A DNA stretch of 48,754 nt from Hyphomicrobiales bacterium (GCA_900471515.1 UCFC01000027.1:1-48754), one strand, 5' to 3'; counted from the first letter of the stretch, positions 34,538 through 45,370 are shown. Numbers and translations are program-made. Notes: a model not told the origin generated them from the sequence alone.

Positions 34538-35164
34538 ATGGCCGCCACCATCCGTTATCACCAGGGCGATATTTCCGCGGCAGATGCCGCCCGCTATACC
34601 GGCGCCATCGCAATCGATACCGAAACGCTGGGGCTCGTGCCGCGCCGGGACCGTCTCTGCGTCGTGCAGCTTTCGCCGGGTGACGGTTCGGCCGATGTGA
34701 TCCGCATTGCGGCCGGGCAGAAGGAAGCGCCGAACCTGGTGGCGCTGCTTGCCGATCCGTCGCGCCAGAAGATCTTTCATTACGGCCGCTTCGATATCGC
34801 TGTTCTCTTCCACACGTTCGGCGTCACCACGACGCCGGTCTTCTGCACGAAGATCGCCTCGCGCCTGACGCGCACCTACACGGACCGCCACGGCCTGAAG
34901 GACAATCTGAAGGAAATGCTCGAAGTCGACATCTCCAAGGCGCAGCAATCCTCCGATTGGGCTGCCGAGACGCTCTCGCAGGCGCAGCTCGAATACGCTG
35001 CCTCCGATGTGCTCTACCTGCATGCATTGCGCGACAAGCTGAACGAGCGCCTGATTCGCGACGGCCGCCTGGAACATGCAACAGCCTGTTTCGAATTCCT
35101 GCCGACACGCGCCAAGCTCGATCTTCTCGGCTGGGAAGAGGCGGATATTTTCGCACACAGCTGA
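34538..35164 (+). CDS. Ribonuclease D-like 3'-5' exonuclease (short form)
   Basis: This 208-aa protein consists of a DEDDy exonuclease domain only: Asp27 and Glu29 (IDTETLGL), Asp86 (HYGRFDIAVL), and Tyr153-x3-Asp157 (YAASDVLYL). Full RNase D is about 370 aa with HRDC domains, which are absent here. This short form is common in alphaproteobacteria, beside the full-length enzyme. It probably trims RNA 3' ends in the cytoplasm. The start ATG has GAACGAGAG upstream, a modest ribosome binding site. Confidence 0.92.
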   Translation: MAATIRYHQGDISAADAARYTGAIAIDTETLGLVPRRDRLCVVQLSPGDGSADVIRIAAGQKEAPNLVALLADPSRQKIFHYGRFDIAVLFHTFGVTTTPVFCTKIASRLTRTYTDRHGLKDNLKEMLEVDISKAQQSSDWAAETLSQAQLEYAASDVLYLHALRDKLNERLIRDGRLEHATACFEFLPTRAKLDLLGWEEADIFAHS

Positions 35165-35190
35165 AATCGGCTCCTGTCGAACATGCTGCG

Positions 35191-35217
35191 CGGCCGCAGA
35201 TTGGGCATCTGCGGCCG
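35191..35217 (+). terminator. Hairpin after the exonuclease gene
   Basis: CGGCCGCAGAT (35191-35201), loop TGGGC, ATCTGCGGCCG (35207-35217): a perfect 11-bp stem 27 bp after the stop. The following sequence (TTAGCTATTCGTT) is T-rich but not a clean T run. Confidence 0.7.
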
Positions 35218-35382
35218 TTAGCTATTCGTTAAGAGGTTTTCAGTAACATTATCCTTAATTTTTATGCATTCGACGGCGCGAAATGTGCCGATGCGGACAG
35301 GAGGATCTGCCGGGATGCGAGGGGCCGGATGAGCACGGTCTCGTTGTACGACCTGCTTTCATAGCCACTTTGCGAAAGGAGC

Positions 35383-36927
35383 ATGCCTGTGTTGTCTCCC
35401 ATTCGTTCAGCGTCCAATGCAAGCCTTTCTTCCCAGGGTCAGACGGCGGCAATCGTTGCCGGTGGTCTTGGCCGTTCCGTGGTCGCCCCTACCCCGGTCA
35501 ATGCGGTCGAAGCGGCCGACCTCAATGCTGCGATTGCCGGCAGGCTCAATATTCTGCTCATCGCTGCGCGCCAGCGCATGATCGAAGCGCTTCTCGACAT
35601 TATAAACGCCACAGGACGCACCATTGCCCTGCAGCGCGGCGAAGGTGAATCCGATCAGGCCTTCGCCGCCCGTGTCGCCGATGCCATCCGCCGCATGCCC
35701 GACGCCGAGATCGATGCGGTCGAGCGCCAGCTCTCCGATGACGGGCACAGCCTGCCGCTGAGAATGATCGCCGCGGCGCTTAAGGATCCGACCGGACCGG
35801 AAGCCGCCCGTGTCGTCGCCTATCTCGAGACCGTCAGCTACAAGGACAGAGACCTCGCTGCCCGCGCCGTTGTCCGCTCCTACCGCCAGAACGATGCCGC
35901 GCCTCTGCCGCGCGCCGAGCAGCGGCCGGAAATCAAGCTTCAGGGAGAGAGCCCGCCCGCCGCACGTCAGCCCGCGGCAAGACCGGCCGAAAGTGCAGCG
36001 ACGCCCGCTGCCGCCGAAAAAATCGTTCTGGCCGAAGCTCCTGTCGTCGCAAAAAGCGATCTCGCCGTCGGGGACAGGCAGACCCGCTCTCAGCCTGCGG
36101 CAGCGGTGCAGGACGCTTCGTTTGAGGCTGCTGAACCGGGCGAGACGGAAGGCTTCCAGGCCGCCCGGGCCGCATCGGTAGAGCAGGAACTACCCGAGCC
36201 GGAGCAGGTGGCGCCCGCCGTCGAGCGGCGGCCGATCCCCGTCCGGGCTGATCCGGTCATCCCGCGCAACTGGACCGGGATCGTCAGCTCCATGACCGAA
36301 CAGGTTTCGCAGATGCTCGCAGCGATCATTCGCGAGCAGGAAGCCGCTGCCCTGTTGACGGATGCACCTGTCGAAGCTGCGGTCGAAATCGATGTGATGC
36401 TGGACGAGGCTGTCATCACCGAGGCGACAGAGAGCCTTGCCCGCACTGTTGCCGAAGACGCGGTCGAGCCCGCCTCTGCCCGCGCCGCGCAGGCTTCGCG
36501 CCCGTCCCAGGCCGAAATTGCAGCGGTCGCCCAAACGCAGCGTCCCGTGCGCGATATCGCCGCTCAGCCGCAACCGGTTGCCGTCGCAGTCGTCGAGACG
36601 CAATCCTATGTCCCGCTCGCAATGCGCATGCCGGACGGGCTCCCCTACGCCCAGACGCCTTATCAATTCGCCCGCGATGAATATAAGGCGACGAAAGCCG
36701 ATGAGCCCCCGCATCGCCATCACGAAAACGGCAGCGCGCAGGATCAGGATCAGCAGCAGCAGGCGCAATCCGACCAGGGCGGCGACGAACAGCAGACCGG
36801 CGAGGAGGATGCTCCGCGCCAAGAGCGACGCCAGCCGAAGATGTTCGATCCCGATCCGTCCACCGCGCCGGCGACCGTCGCCGATCCGGTCTATGCCCTC
36901 TATCAGCGCATGGTCGGCTGGGAATAG
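35383..36927 (+). CDS. Hypothetical protein with ordered ends and disordered Ala/Pro/Glu-rich centre (514 aa)
   Basis: The ATG at 35383 has GAAAGGAG 2-3 bases upstream. Residues about 40-170 look folded and helical (DLNAAIAGRLNILLIAARQRMIEALLDI, split here only for description; then RVADAIRRMPDAEIDAVERQL). Residues 170-400 are Ala, Pro, Glu and Val rich and probably disordered. Near the C-terminus PDGLPYAQTPYQFARDEY and DPVYALYQRMVGWE look like conserved segments, separated by a Gln/Asp/Glu-rich stretch. There is no signal peptide or membrane helix. I do not recognise the family. A strong terminator hairpin follows. Confidence 0.82.
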   Translation: MPVLSPIRSASNASLSSQGQTAAIVAGGLGRSVVAPTPVNAVEAADLNAAIAGRLNILLIAARQRMIEALLDIINATGRTIALQRGEGESDQAFAARVADAIRRMPDAEIDAVERQLSDDGHSLPLRMIAAALKDPTGPEAARVVAYLETVSYKDRDLAARAVVRSYRQNDAAPLPRAEQRPEIKLQGESPPAARQPAARPAESAATPAAAEKIVLAEAPVVAKSDLAVGDRQTRSQPAAAVQDASFEAAEPGETEGFQAARAASVEQELPEPEQVAPAVERRPIPVRADPVIPRNWTGIVSSMTEQVSQMLAAIIREQEAAALLTDAPVEAAVEIDVMLDEAVITEATESLARTVAEDAVEPASARAAQASRPSQAEIAAVAQTQRPVRDIAAQPQPVAVAVVETQSYVPLAMRMPDGLPYAQTPYQFARDEYKATKADEPPHRHHENGSAQDQDQQQQAQSDQGGDEQQTGEEDAPRQERRQPKMFDPDPSTAPATVADPVYALYQRMVGWE

Positions 36928-36952
36928 TCCGGAACGACCTCCCGAAACGAAA

Positions 36953-36980
36953 GAACCCGCCGGAGCGCTCCGGCGGGTTC
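36953..36980. terminator. Perfect 28-bp palindrome between convergent genes
   Basis: The stretch is its own reverse complement over 28 bases, with GAACCCGCCGG at the left end and CCGGCGGGTTC at the right, so it can form a long GC-rich hairpin on both strands. It lies between the 514-aa gene (stop 36927) and the end of rpsA (37006) and likely ends both transcripts. Confidence 0.85.
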
Positions 36981-37005
36981 GTCATGTCAATCGGTCAGCG
37001 AAGGA

Positions 37006-38709
37006 TTATTCGCCGCCGCGGTTCTTCAGAGCGGCACCCAGGATGTCGCCGAGCGAAGCGCCCGAGTCGGACGAACCGAACTGAGCAACGGCTTCCTTCT
37101 CTTCCGCGATTTCCAGAGCCTTGATGGACAGCATGATCTTGCGGTCCTTCTTGGAGAAGTTGGTGACGCGGGCGTCAACCGTCTGGCCGATCGAGAAGCG
37201 TTCCGGACGCTGTTCGTCGCGATCGCGAGCGAGGTCGGCGCGACGGATGAAGGAAGTGATGTCTTCGTGGTTGACGAGCTTCACTTCGATACCGCCGTCG
37301 TTGACAGCGATGACTTCAGCCGAAACGACGGCGTTCTTGCGCAGGTCGCCGGAAGCGGCAGCTTCGCCGACCGAGTCCTTGCCGAGCTGCTTGATGCCGA
37401 GCGAGATGCGCTCCTTCTCGACGTCCACGTCGAGAACGACTGCCTTGACGACGTCGCCCTTGTTGTACTCCTCGATGACCTGCTCGCCCGGACGGTTCCA
37501 GTCGAGGTCGGAGAGGTGCACCATGCCGTCGACATCGCCGTCGAGGCCGATGAACAGGCCGAATTCGGTCTTGTTCTTGACTTCGCCTTCAACTTCAGTG
37601 CCGGCCGGATGGCTGCGGGCGAATGCTGCCCACGGGTTTTCCAGCGTCTGCTTGAGGCCGAGCGAGATACGGCGCTTGGACGGATCGACTTCGAGAACGA
37701 CGACTTCGACTTCCTGGCTCGTGGACAGGATCTTGCCGGGGTGAACGTTCTTCTTGGTCCAGGACATTTCCGAGATGTGGATCAGGCCTTCGATGCCCGG
37801 CTCCAGCTCGACGAACGCACCGTAGTCGGTGATGTTCGTAACGGTACCGGAAATCTTCTTGCCTTCCGGATACTTGGCCTGGATGCCATCCCACGGATCG
37901 GACTCGAGCTGCTTCATGCCGAGCGAGATACGATGGGTTTCCTGGTTGATGCGGATGATCTGAACCTTGACCTGCTGGCCGATGTTCAGGATTTCCGACG
38001 GATGGTTCACACGGCGCCATGCCATGTCGGTGACGTGCAGCAGGCCGTCGATGCCGCCGAGGTCAACGAACGCACCGTAATCGGTGATGTTCTTGACGAC
38101 GCCGTCAACAACCTGGCCTTCTTCGAGGTTCTGAACGATTTCAGAACGCTGCTCGGCACGGGATTCTTCCAGAACCGTACGGCGCGAAACCACGATGTTG
38201 CCGCGGCGCTTGTCCATCTTGAGGATTTCGAAGGGCTGCGGGTTGTGCATCAGCGGAGTGACGTCGCGGATCGGACGGATGTCGACCTGAGAACGCGGCA
38301 GGAAGGCGATCGCGCCGTCGAGGTCGACCGTGAAGCCGCCCTTGACCTGGTTGAAGATGACGCCTTCGACGCGCTCGCCGGCTTCGAACTTGGCTTCGAG
38401 CTTGATCCAGCTTTCTTCGCGGCGAGCCTTCTCGCGCGACAGAACGGCTTCGCCCAGCGCGTTTTCGATGCGCTCGACATAAACTTCGACTTCGTCGCCG
38501 ACCTTCAGCGAACCGTCCTTGGCACGTGCGCCGAATTCCTTGAGCGCGATGCGGCCTTCGACCTTCAGGCCGACGTCAACAACGGCGACATCCTTTTCGA
38601 TGCCCGTGACGATGCCCTTGGTAACATAGCCTTCAGCCAGATCGTTCTTGGCAAAGGACTCTTCGAGAAGGGCCGCGAAATCCTCGCGAGAGGGAGTTGC
38701 TACTGACAT
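37006..38709 (-). CDS. rpsA: 30S ribosomal protein S1
   Basis: The ATG at 38709 has GGAGA at about 5 bases; the product is 567 aa, close to the usual 560-570. Six S1 RNA-binding repeats are seen at about residues 29-98, 116-181, 200-270, 287-357, 374-444 and 460-532, with typical strings such as GVVKNITDYGAFVDLGGIDG and VEGEVKNKTEFGLFIGLDG. S1 binds mRNA leaders on the 30S subunit and aids initiation. The gene lies downstream of aroA, the paiB-like gene and cmk on the same strand, a classic order. A 178-bp leader precedes it, which could hold its own promoter and an autoregulatory site. Confidence 0.98.
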   Translation of the reverse strand: MSVATPSREDFAALLEESFAKNDLAEGYVTKGIVTGIEKDVAVVDVGLKVEGRIALKEFGARAKDGSLKVGDEVEVYVERIENALGEAVLSREKARREESWIKLEAKFEAGERVEGVIFNQVKGGFTVDLDGAIAFLPRSQVDIRPIRDVTPLMHNPQPFEILKMDKRRGNIVVSRRTVLEESRAEQRSEIVQNLEEGQVVDGVVKNITDYGAFVDLGGIDGLLHVTDMAWRRVNHPSEILNIGQQVKVQIIRINQETHRISLGMKQLESDPWDGIQAKYPEGKKISGTVTNITDYGAFVELEPGIEGLIHISEMSWTKKNVHPGKILSTSQEVEVVVLEVDPSKRRISLGLKQTLENPWAAFARSHPAGTEVEGEVKNKTEFGLFIGLDGDVDGMVHLSDLDWNRPGEQVIEEYNKGDVVKAVVLDVDVEKERISLGIKQLGKDSVGEAAASGDLRKNAVVSAEVIAVNDGGIEVKLVNHEDITSFIRRADLARDRDEQRPERFSIGQTVDARVTNFSKKDRKIMLSIKALEIAEEKEAVAQFGSSDSGASLGDILGAALKNRGGE

Positions 38710-38856
38710 AAAATCTCCTGCGTGGCCTTCGATAGCGTCAAGGCTCACGTATGCGCCGGTTGGTTCGTGTTGAACGGGCCTGAACCCAGTCCGCCTTCTC
38801 TCACGAAGGCAATCCGGCGCTTGGACGGAATTTCAGGCTTGTTTTCGCAATGCGTC

Positions 38857-38873
38857 CCGTGCTTGAAGCACGG
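38857..38873 (-). terminator. Small hairpin between cmk and rpsA
   Basis: CCGTGCT (38857-38863), loop TGA, AGCACGG (38867-38873): a 7-bp stem 15 bp after the cmk stop with no T run. It may be a weak terminator or processing site in the rpsA leader. Confidence 0.35.
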
Positions 38874-38887
38874 AAAGCCGCTTATTT

Positions 38888-39532
38888 TTAGGCATTTCGG
38901 CTCAAGGCAGCGTCGATAATCGACTTAGCAGCCTGAAACGCGGCCTCTATACTCATTTCCGACGTGTCAAGCAAGTGCGCATCGACTGCCGGTTTCATCG
39001 GGCTGTCCGCCCGGTTCATGTCGCGATCGTCGCGTCGTTTGACGTCTTCGAAGATCGCTTCGAAATCCGCCGCCCCGCCCTTGCCGATGATCTCGTCGTA
39101 ACGGCGTCTCGCGCGCACTTCCGGCGATGCCGTCACATAGAGTTTCACCGGTGCCGCGGGGCAGACGACGGTGCCGATATCGCGCCCGTCGAGAACCGCC
39201 CCCGGCAGTTTCTCGGAAAACCGCCGCTGCGCCTCGACCAGCGCCCGGCGAACCGCCGGCATGACGGCAATTTTCGAGGCGGCTTCGCCGATCTCGTGTC
39301 GGGACAGTATATCGCGATTGAGGCCGGCGAGTTCAACCTCGCGCGCCATCTTTTCCGCGACAGCCTCGTCGTCGAGCGGCAGGCCGGCGTCGAGGAGCGC
39401 CTTCGCCGTCGCCCGGTAGGTAAGGCCGGTATCGAGGTGATGGAAGCCGTATTGCTCCGCGATCCCGCGCGATAGCGTGCCCTTGCCCGCCGCGGCGGGG
39501 CCGTCGATGGCGATGATGAAGCTGCCGGTCAT
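38888..39532 (-). CDS. cmk: Cytidylate kinase
   Basis: The ATG at 39532 gives 214 aa. The P-loop is [10 protein letters not shown] (10-19), followed by [16 protein letters not shown] and DGRDIGTVV, the CMP kinase marks, and YDEI and [12 protein letters not shown] later on. It converts CMP and dCMP to the diphosphates. Its start lies 4 bp after the stop of the paiB-like gene, so they are cotranscribed. Confidence 0.96.
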   Translation of the reverse strand: MTGSFIIAIDGPAAAGKGTLSRGIAEQYGFHHLDTGLTYRATAKALLDAGLPLDDEAVAEKMAREVELAGLNRDILSRHEIGEAASKIAVMPAVRRALVEAQRRFSEKLPGAVLDGRDIGTVVCPAAPVKLYVTASPEVRARRRYDEIIGKGGAADFEAIFEDVKRRDDRDMNRADSPMKPAVDAHLLDTSEMSIEAAFQAAKSIIDAALSRNA

Positions 39533-39536
39533 AAAG

Positions 39537-40178
39537 TCATTCCGTGCCGAGGCCGCCGTAACGGCGCACCAGTTCCTGCATTTCCGCCTGCTCTGCCATT
39601 TGTTCCAGGCCCCTGGCAACACCCTTGCGATCGGCAACCGGCCGGTTCTGGCTCACTTTCCATTTACCCTCTATTGCGGTGATCTCGATTTCGACACCGA
39701 TGATGCCCTTGAGCTGCGCGCGGATGAAATCTTCAGGTGCGTCGCTGACCGACCAAGGTTGCTCACGCGGCCCCTCATGGTCGCCGGTAATGGCGTTGAT
39801 CTGCGCAAGCAGCCAGCCGGCGTCCTCGATCACCCGTGCCGGCCCGCGCGCCTGCACGACCGCATAGTTCCAGGTCGGCACCACTTTGCCGGTCTCGGCC
39901 TTGGTCTGGTACCAGGACGGCGTGATATAGGAATCGGCCCCCTGGAAGACGGCAAGCACCGCCGCGCCTTCGGCAATGTCCTGCCACTGCCGGTTTGCCC
40001 GTGCCAGATGCAGCCGCAGCGTTCCCTTCTCCGATGCCGCCGCATCAAGATGAAAGGGCACGGAATTGGCGATCAGGCCGGAAGCCCCCGCCGTAATCAG
40101 CAGGCCAAGCGGATGCGCGCGGATGAGCTGATGCTGCACATCAAGGTCGTCCTCGCGAAAATGGGGTGGCTGGTACAT
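39537..40178 (-). CDS. PaiB-like FMN-binding negative transcriptional regulator
   Basis: This 213-aa protein is of the PaiB family, with a flavin-reductase-like split barrel: [11 protein letters not shown] at the start, [19 protein letters not shown] and [14 protein letters not shown]. In Bacillus, PaiB acts with the acetyltransferase PaiA and affects sporulation and protease genes; direct DNA binding is doubtful for many members. Here it is inserted between aroA and cmk with gaps of 1 and 4 bp, an unusual guest in this otherwise conserved order. No PaiA gene is near. Confidence 0.9.
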   Translation of the reverse strand: MYQPPHFREDDLDVQHQLIRAHPLGLLITAGASGLIANSVPFHLDAAASEKGTLRLHLARANRQWQDIAEGAAVLAVFQGADSYITPSWYQTKAETGKVVPTWNYAVVQARGPARVIEDAGWLLAQINAITGDHEGPREQPWSVSDAPEDFIRAQLKGIIGVEIEITAIEGKWKVSQNRPVADRKGVARGLEQMAEQAEMQELVRRYGGLGTE

Positions 40179-40179
40179 G

Positions 40180-41535
<1,356 letters not shown>

Positions 41536-41808
41536 CTAATCCCCTGCAAAGGCAATATATTGGCACCGCGAACGATCCGGCATCGGCGCATTTTCCCGGT
41601 CGGTCCTGCGGCAATTGCGGCTGGTTAGCACAATCTTCCGAAACGGTCATCCGCAATGCCGGCGAAAAGCCCCGGACAGCCACGCGAAGTTTGGCTTTGA
41701 CATGGGAAGCCGTAGCGATTAAGGGGACCGGCTTATAAATTCCGAATAGAACGCCGGTTTGACGGCATTTGCCGAATCTCGCATTCGGCCATTCTCACGA
41801 GGCTTATA

Positions 41809-42189
41809 GTGGCGAAAGCGGAACTTGGAACCAAGCGCACCGATCCGGAAACCGGCAAGAAGTTCTACGACCTGAACCGGGATCCGATCGTTTCCCCTTA
41901 TACCGGTAAATCCTACCCCCTGTCCTTCTTCGAAGAAACCTCGGCAACCGCCGAAGTCCAGGATGAGGACGAGGTCGCGGAAGTCGATACCGAAAACACC
42001 GAAGTCGAACTGGTTTCGCTCGAAGACGCCGATGACGGCGCTTCCGGCGACGATATCCCCGATATCGGCGACGACGATGTCGAAATCGAAGGCGATGACG
42101 ACGATACCTTCCTCGAAGCTGACGAAGATGACGAAGATGACGACATGAGCGACATCATCGGCGTCACCGGTGACGAGGACGAAGTCTGA
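41809..42189 (+). CDS. TIGR02300 family protein
   Basis: The start is GTG at 41809, with GAGG about 7 bases upstream; the product is 126 aa. The N-terminal 35 residues carry the conserved block KRTDPETGKKFYDLNRDP and SPYTGKSYP, which resembles a small metal-free zinc-ribbon-like fold; the rest is a very acidic tail of Asp and Glu. The family is restricted to alphaproteobacteria and its function is unknown. A clear intrinsic terminator follows, and the tRNA-Ala gene lies just beyond. Confidence 0.92.
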   Translation: MAKAELGTKRTDPETGKKFYDLNRDPIVSPYTGKSYPLSFFEETSATAEVQDEDEVAEVDTENTEVELVSLEDADDGASGDDIPDIGDDDVEIEGDDDDTFLEADEDDEDDDMSDIIGVTGDEDEV

Positions 42190-42201
42190 TCGGACGAATA
42201 C

Positions 42202-42239
42202 CGGCCCGGATGACAAAAATATTCCGGGCCGAATTTTTT
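42202..42239 (+). terminator. Intrinsic terminator
   Basis: CGGCCCGGA (42202-42210) and TCCGGGCCG (42223-42231) form a 9-bp stem with a 12-base loop, followed by AA and six T (42234-42239), 13 bp after the TIGR02300 gene stop. Confidence 0.88.
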
Positions 42240-42337
42240 AGGCTTGCCATCTGCGAAAACCGCAAGTATGAAGCCGCCACTCCAGAGGAAACGCCCTCCG
42301 GAGTATCCCAGGACCGGCCAGGCCGGACCACCTTGAT

Positions 42338-42413
<76 letters not shown>

Positions 42414-42565
42414 AATTTTCCAGGATACAGCGCAGCAGGCATTTCAGGTCAGTGTAGCTGACATTTTTCCGCGATAGCGCAGTTGCCGCTTTGCCAGCGG
42501 CGAAAAGCGGGTTTTTATAGCGGTCGCCGAAGTCAGCCGATTCGGCGCTTCCCGGACCCGAACCC

Positions 42566-43288
42566 ATGACACGAGCAAGACGCCGCCGCATCATCAGAAC
42601 CCGCAGGACCGCGACCGGATTGGCGCTGGTCGGCTCGATTTCCTTTCTGGCCGGCATGACGGATGCGACCGGCCTGCTTCTGACCGGCGATTTCGTATCC
42701 TTCATGACCGGCAATACGACGCGGGCAGCGCTGGCGCTGAGCAGCGGCGATCTCAGGCATGCTGCCGTGCTATTGTCGGCCATCATCGTCTTCGTGCTCG
42801 GCAATGCCGCCGGCATTGTCGCTGCGCACCGGGCCGAGCGGCGCATCTTCGTCGTCCTCAGCTGCGTCAGCCTGATGCTTGCGCTGGCCTCGATGATGAC
42901 GCTGCAGGACCTGTTGATGACGCGTTTCTACATGATCGTTCTCGCAATGGGCATGGTGAATGCGGCGGTCGAGCATATTGAAGGGCTGCCGATCGGCCTG
43001 ACCTATGTGACCGGCGCCCTGTCGCGCTTCGGCCGCGGCATCGGCCGCTGGATCATTGGCGACCGGCGTCTCGACTGGACGATCCAGATCGTGCCGTGGG
43101 GCGGCATGGTGCTCGGCGCCATCAGCGGAGCCGTCATGACGCATCGCATGGGCGCGCAGGCGCTATGGCTGGTCTCGATCTTCGCGATGGCGCTCGCGAC
43201 CGTGGCCCTGTTCATCCCCCGTCCGCTGCAGCGACGTTTCAACCAGAAGATCGCGTCTCCCCAGCCGCAACAGGTGCGCTTCCGATAA
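42566..43288 (+). CDS. YoaK/DUF1275 family membrane protein
   Basis: This 240-aa protein has a basic N-terminus and about six membrane helices. The family marks are SFLAGMTDATGLLLTGDFVSFMTGNT (described in two parts: a first helix with GMTDA and then FMTGNTTR) and GMVNAAVEH with TYVTGALSR in the second half. The family is thought to be transport-related but has no proven substrate. The ATG at 42566 lacks a clear ribosome binding site. The gene stands alone between the tRNA and the ydcF-like gene. Confidence 0.9.
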   Translation: MTRARRRRIIRTRRTATGLALVGSISFLAGMTDATGLLLTGDFVSFMTGNTTRAALALSSGDLRHAAVLLSAIIVFVLGNAAGIVAAHRAERRIFVVLSCVSLMLALASMMTLQDLLMTRFYMIVLAMGMVNAAVEHIEGLPIGLTYVTGALSRFGRGIGRWIIGDRRLDWTIQIVPWGGMVLGAISGAVMTHRMGAQALWLVSIFAMALATVALFIPRPLQRRFNQKIASPQPQQVRFR

Positions 43289-43355
43289 CGGCGATTATCC
43301 CGATCGTTCTCGAATCGGCTAGGAAGGCAAGACATTCTCTTGCCGGGAGTTGAAC

Positions 43356-44144
43356 TTGTTCGTCTTGTCGAAGCTTGTCTGGATCCTTGCCCAGCCTTTT
43401 TCGCTGGCCTTCTTCGGCGCCCTGCTTGCCCTGGTCGCCGGGCTTCTGCGTTGGCGCCTGCTCAGCGCGCTCGGCGCGGCAGGGGCCGTCTCTATCCTCT
43501 TCGTTACGCTGTATACGACATCAGGCAATTATCTGCTGCAGCAACTGGAGGAACGTTTTCCGCGGCCGGCCGCCGATCCTGAAGACGTCAAATGCATGAT
43601 CGTGCTCGGCGGTGCGTTCCAGAACGAGGTGAACACCGCGCGTCACGGCATCGAGTTCGCCGATGGTGCGGACCGCTTTATCGAGGCCTTGCGCCTGGCG
43701 CAGAAATACCCGCAATCCCGCATCCTTGTGTCGGGTGGCGACGGGTCGCTCTCGGGAACCTATGAAGGGGACGCGGCCGCTTCCAGGCGCTTCTTTCCGC
43801 TCTTCGGCGTCGGCAAGGAGCGCCTCGTCGAGGAGGCCCAGTCGCGCACGACCTACGAGAACGCACGCAACACGAAGGAATTCCTCGCCCAGCAGGGCCT
43901 TTCGGATTGCCTGCTGATTACCTCGGCCTTCCACATGCCGCGCTCCGTCGGCCTCTTCCGCAAGCTCGGTATCGAGATCGTGCCCTGGCCGACGGATTAC
44001 CGCACGACCGGCAATGTTGCGCTCGGCCTGGATTTCACCCAGCCGAGCCTGAACGGCCAGAACCTCGGGACCGCCATTCGCGAATGGTATGGCCTCGCCG
44101 GCTACTATCTCGCCGGCCGTACCTCGGCGCTCTTTCCGGGTTGA
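43356..44144 (+). CDS. YdcF family (DUF218) protein
   Basis: Only TTG codons can start this frame. TTG at 43356 lies 6 bases after GGGAG, which makes it better than TTG at 43350, which touches that site. The product is about 262 aa with two N-terminal membrane helices (VWILAQPFSLAFFGALLAL and LLSALGAAGAVSILFVTLY) and a DUF218 domain: MIVLGGAF, ILVSGGDGSLSGT, ESRTTYENA-like EAQSRTTYENARNT, and LLITSAFHMPRS. Related proteins (ElyC/SanA/YdcF) act in cell envelope maintenance. Its stop lies 3 bp from the end of the convergent next gene. Confidence 0.88.
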   Translation: MFVLSKLVWILAQPFSLAFFGALLALVAGLLRWRLLSALGAAGAVSILFVTLYTTSGNYLLQQLEERFPRPAADPEDVKCMIVLGGAFQNEVNTARHGIEFADGADRFIEALRLAQKYPQSRILVSGGDGSLSGTYEGDAAASRRFFPLFGVGKERLVEEAQSRTTYENARNTKEFLAQQGLSDCLLITSAFHMPRSVGLFRKLGIEIVPWPTDYRTTGNVALGLDFTQPSLNGQNLGTAIREWYGLAGYYLAGRTSALFPG

Positions 44145-44147
44145 GGC

Positions 44148-44660
44148 CTACTTCTTGGAGATCGTGACGAATTTGGTTCCTCGCACGCGGGTGGTGACGA
44201 CGCAAGGGTCGCCGCCGGTACGATCGCAGAAGCGCGGGTTCATTTTCATGGCGAGCACCATATTGCCGAAGCGCTGGACGAAGTCGTAGCCGAAGATCTG
44301 CGCGGTCGCGATCATGAAATATCCGCCTTCGGCCACCTGCAGATAAAAATTGTAGGTGCAGCCGTCTTCGTTGCATTGCGGACCCTTCTGGCCGTCGCAG
44401 GTGAGTTCGCCCTCGTTGACGACAGCGTCCATCAGTCCGTCATTGTTGATGTCCTGACGGATGAGAAAACCGTCGCCGAAGGAGGCTTCGGTGCATTGCT
44501 GCTGAAAATGCTTCTTTTCATAGATCTCCGGGTCGGAGATCAGCGATTGCTGTGCGAAGGCCGCGACCGGCATGACCAGCAGCAATATGACGTTCAGGAG
44601 GATGGGCAGCAGCGTCTTCAAGGCTTTCCTCTTATGGATAAAGGCTCTCTGGCCTTCCAT
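44148..44660 (-). CDS. Exported hypothetical protein with an EF-hand-like loop
   Basis: This 170-aa protein has a signal peptide (LPILLNVILLLVMPVAAFAQQ). One calcium-binding type loop, DINNDGLMD, sits near residue 69, and there are six Cys in the mature part (in QQQCTEA, LTCDGQKGPQCNEDGCTY, RFCDRTGGDPC), so disulfides are likely. It is probably periplasmic. The function is unknown. It is divergent from the next gene with only 74 bp between the starts. Confidence 0.85.
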   Translation of the reverse strand: MEGQRAFIHKRKALKTLLPILLNVILLLVMPVAAFAQQSLISDPEIYEKKHFQQQCTEASFGDGFLIRQDINNDGLMDAVVNEGELTCDGQKGPQCNEDGCTYNFYLQVAEGGYFMIATAQIFGYDFVQRFGNMVLAMKMNPRFCDRTGGDPCVVTTRVRGTKFVTISKK

Positions 44661-44734
44661 TCTCCATGCGCCGCCTTGCGCCGCCCTTGCCGCAGTGATT
44701 CAGTAAATCCCGTTCTGCCGGTCTGGAGGCTTCG

Positions 44735-45370
44735 ATGTCATTGCTCGTCTATCTCGATTATGCCGGCATCGCCCTCTTTGCCGCGACCGGCGCTCTGGCC
44801 GCCTCGCGCAAGCAGCTCGATCTGATCGGCTTCCTGTTCTTCGCGATCGTGACGGGGACGGGCGGCGGCACCGTGCGCGATATTATTCTGGGTCGCGTAC
44901 CGGTCTTCTGGGTGCTGAACCCCTTTTATATCGTCATCTGCTGTCTCGCAGGGGGCGTCGTCTTCTTCACCGCCCACCTGCTGGAATCGCGCTATCGCCT
45001 GCTGATCTGGCTCGATGCGGTCGGTCTTGCCGCCTATTGCGTGCTTGGCGCCGCCAAGGGGCTGGCCGCGACCGGCTCGCCGACGATCGCCATCGTCACC
45101 GGCGCCCTGACGGCGACCTTCGGCGGCATTCTGCGCGATCTGCTGGCCAATGAGCCTTCGGTGCTGCTGCGGCCCGAAATCTATGTGACGGCGGCATTGG
45201 TGGGGGCCGGTGTCTTTACCGGCGCCAACGCCCTCGGTGCGGAACTTTATATCGCATCGGCATGTGGCGTCGCGGCCGCCTTCGCGGTGCGCGGCGGCGC
45301 CCTGTGGTTCGGCTGGACGTTTCCGACCTACAAGCACAAGCCCGGCCGGCACCCCGATGACGTGATGTGA
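44735..45370 (+). CDS. TRIC/UPF0126 family cation channel-like membrane protein
   Basis: This 211-aa protein with about seven membrane helices has the two inverted-repeat family motifs, GTGGGTVRDIILGR (about 42-55) and TATFGGILRDLLANE (about 127-141). Bacterial homologues of trimeric intracellular cation channels have this pattern. It probably conducts monovalent cations across the inner membrane. It is convergent with irr, 4 bp apart. Confidence 0.92.
   Translation: MSLLVYLDYAGIALFAATGALAASRKQLDLIGFLFFAIVTGTGGGTVRDIILGRVPVFWVLNPFYIVICCLAGGVVFFTAHLLESRYRLLIWLDAVGLAAYCVLGAAKGLAATGSPTIAIVTGALTATFGGILRDLLANEPSVLLRPEIYVTAALVGAGVFTGANALGAELYIASACGVAAAFAVRGGALWFGWTFPTYKHKPGRHPDDVM

Noticed and set aside
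42485..42501. GCCGCT-5-AGCGGC hairpin after the tRNA
   Set aside because: Only a 6-bp stem, with a T run 14 bases later; too weak to list as the tRNA terminator.
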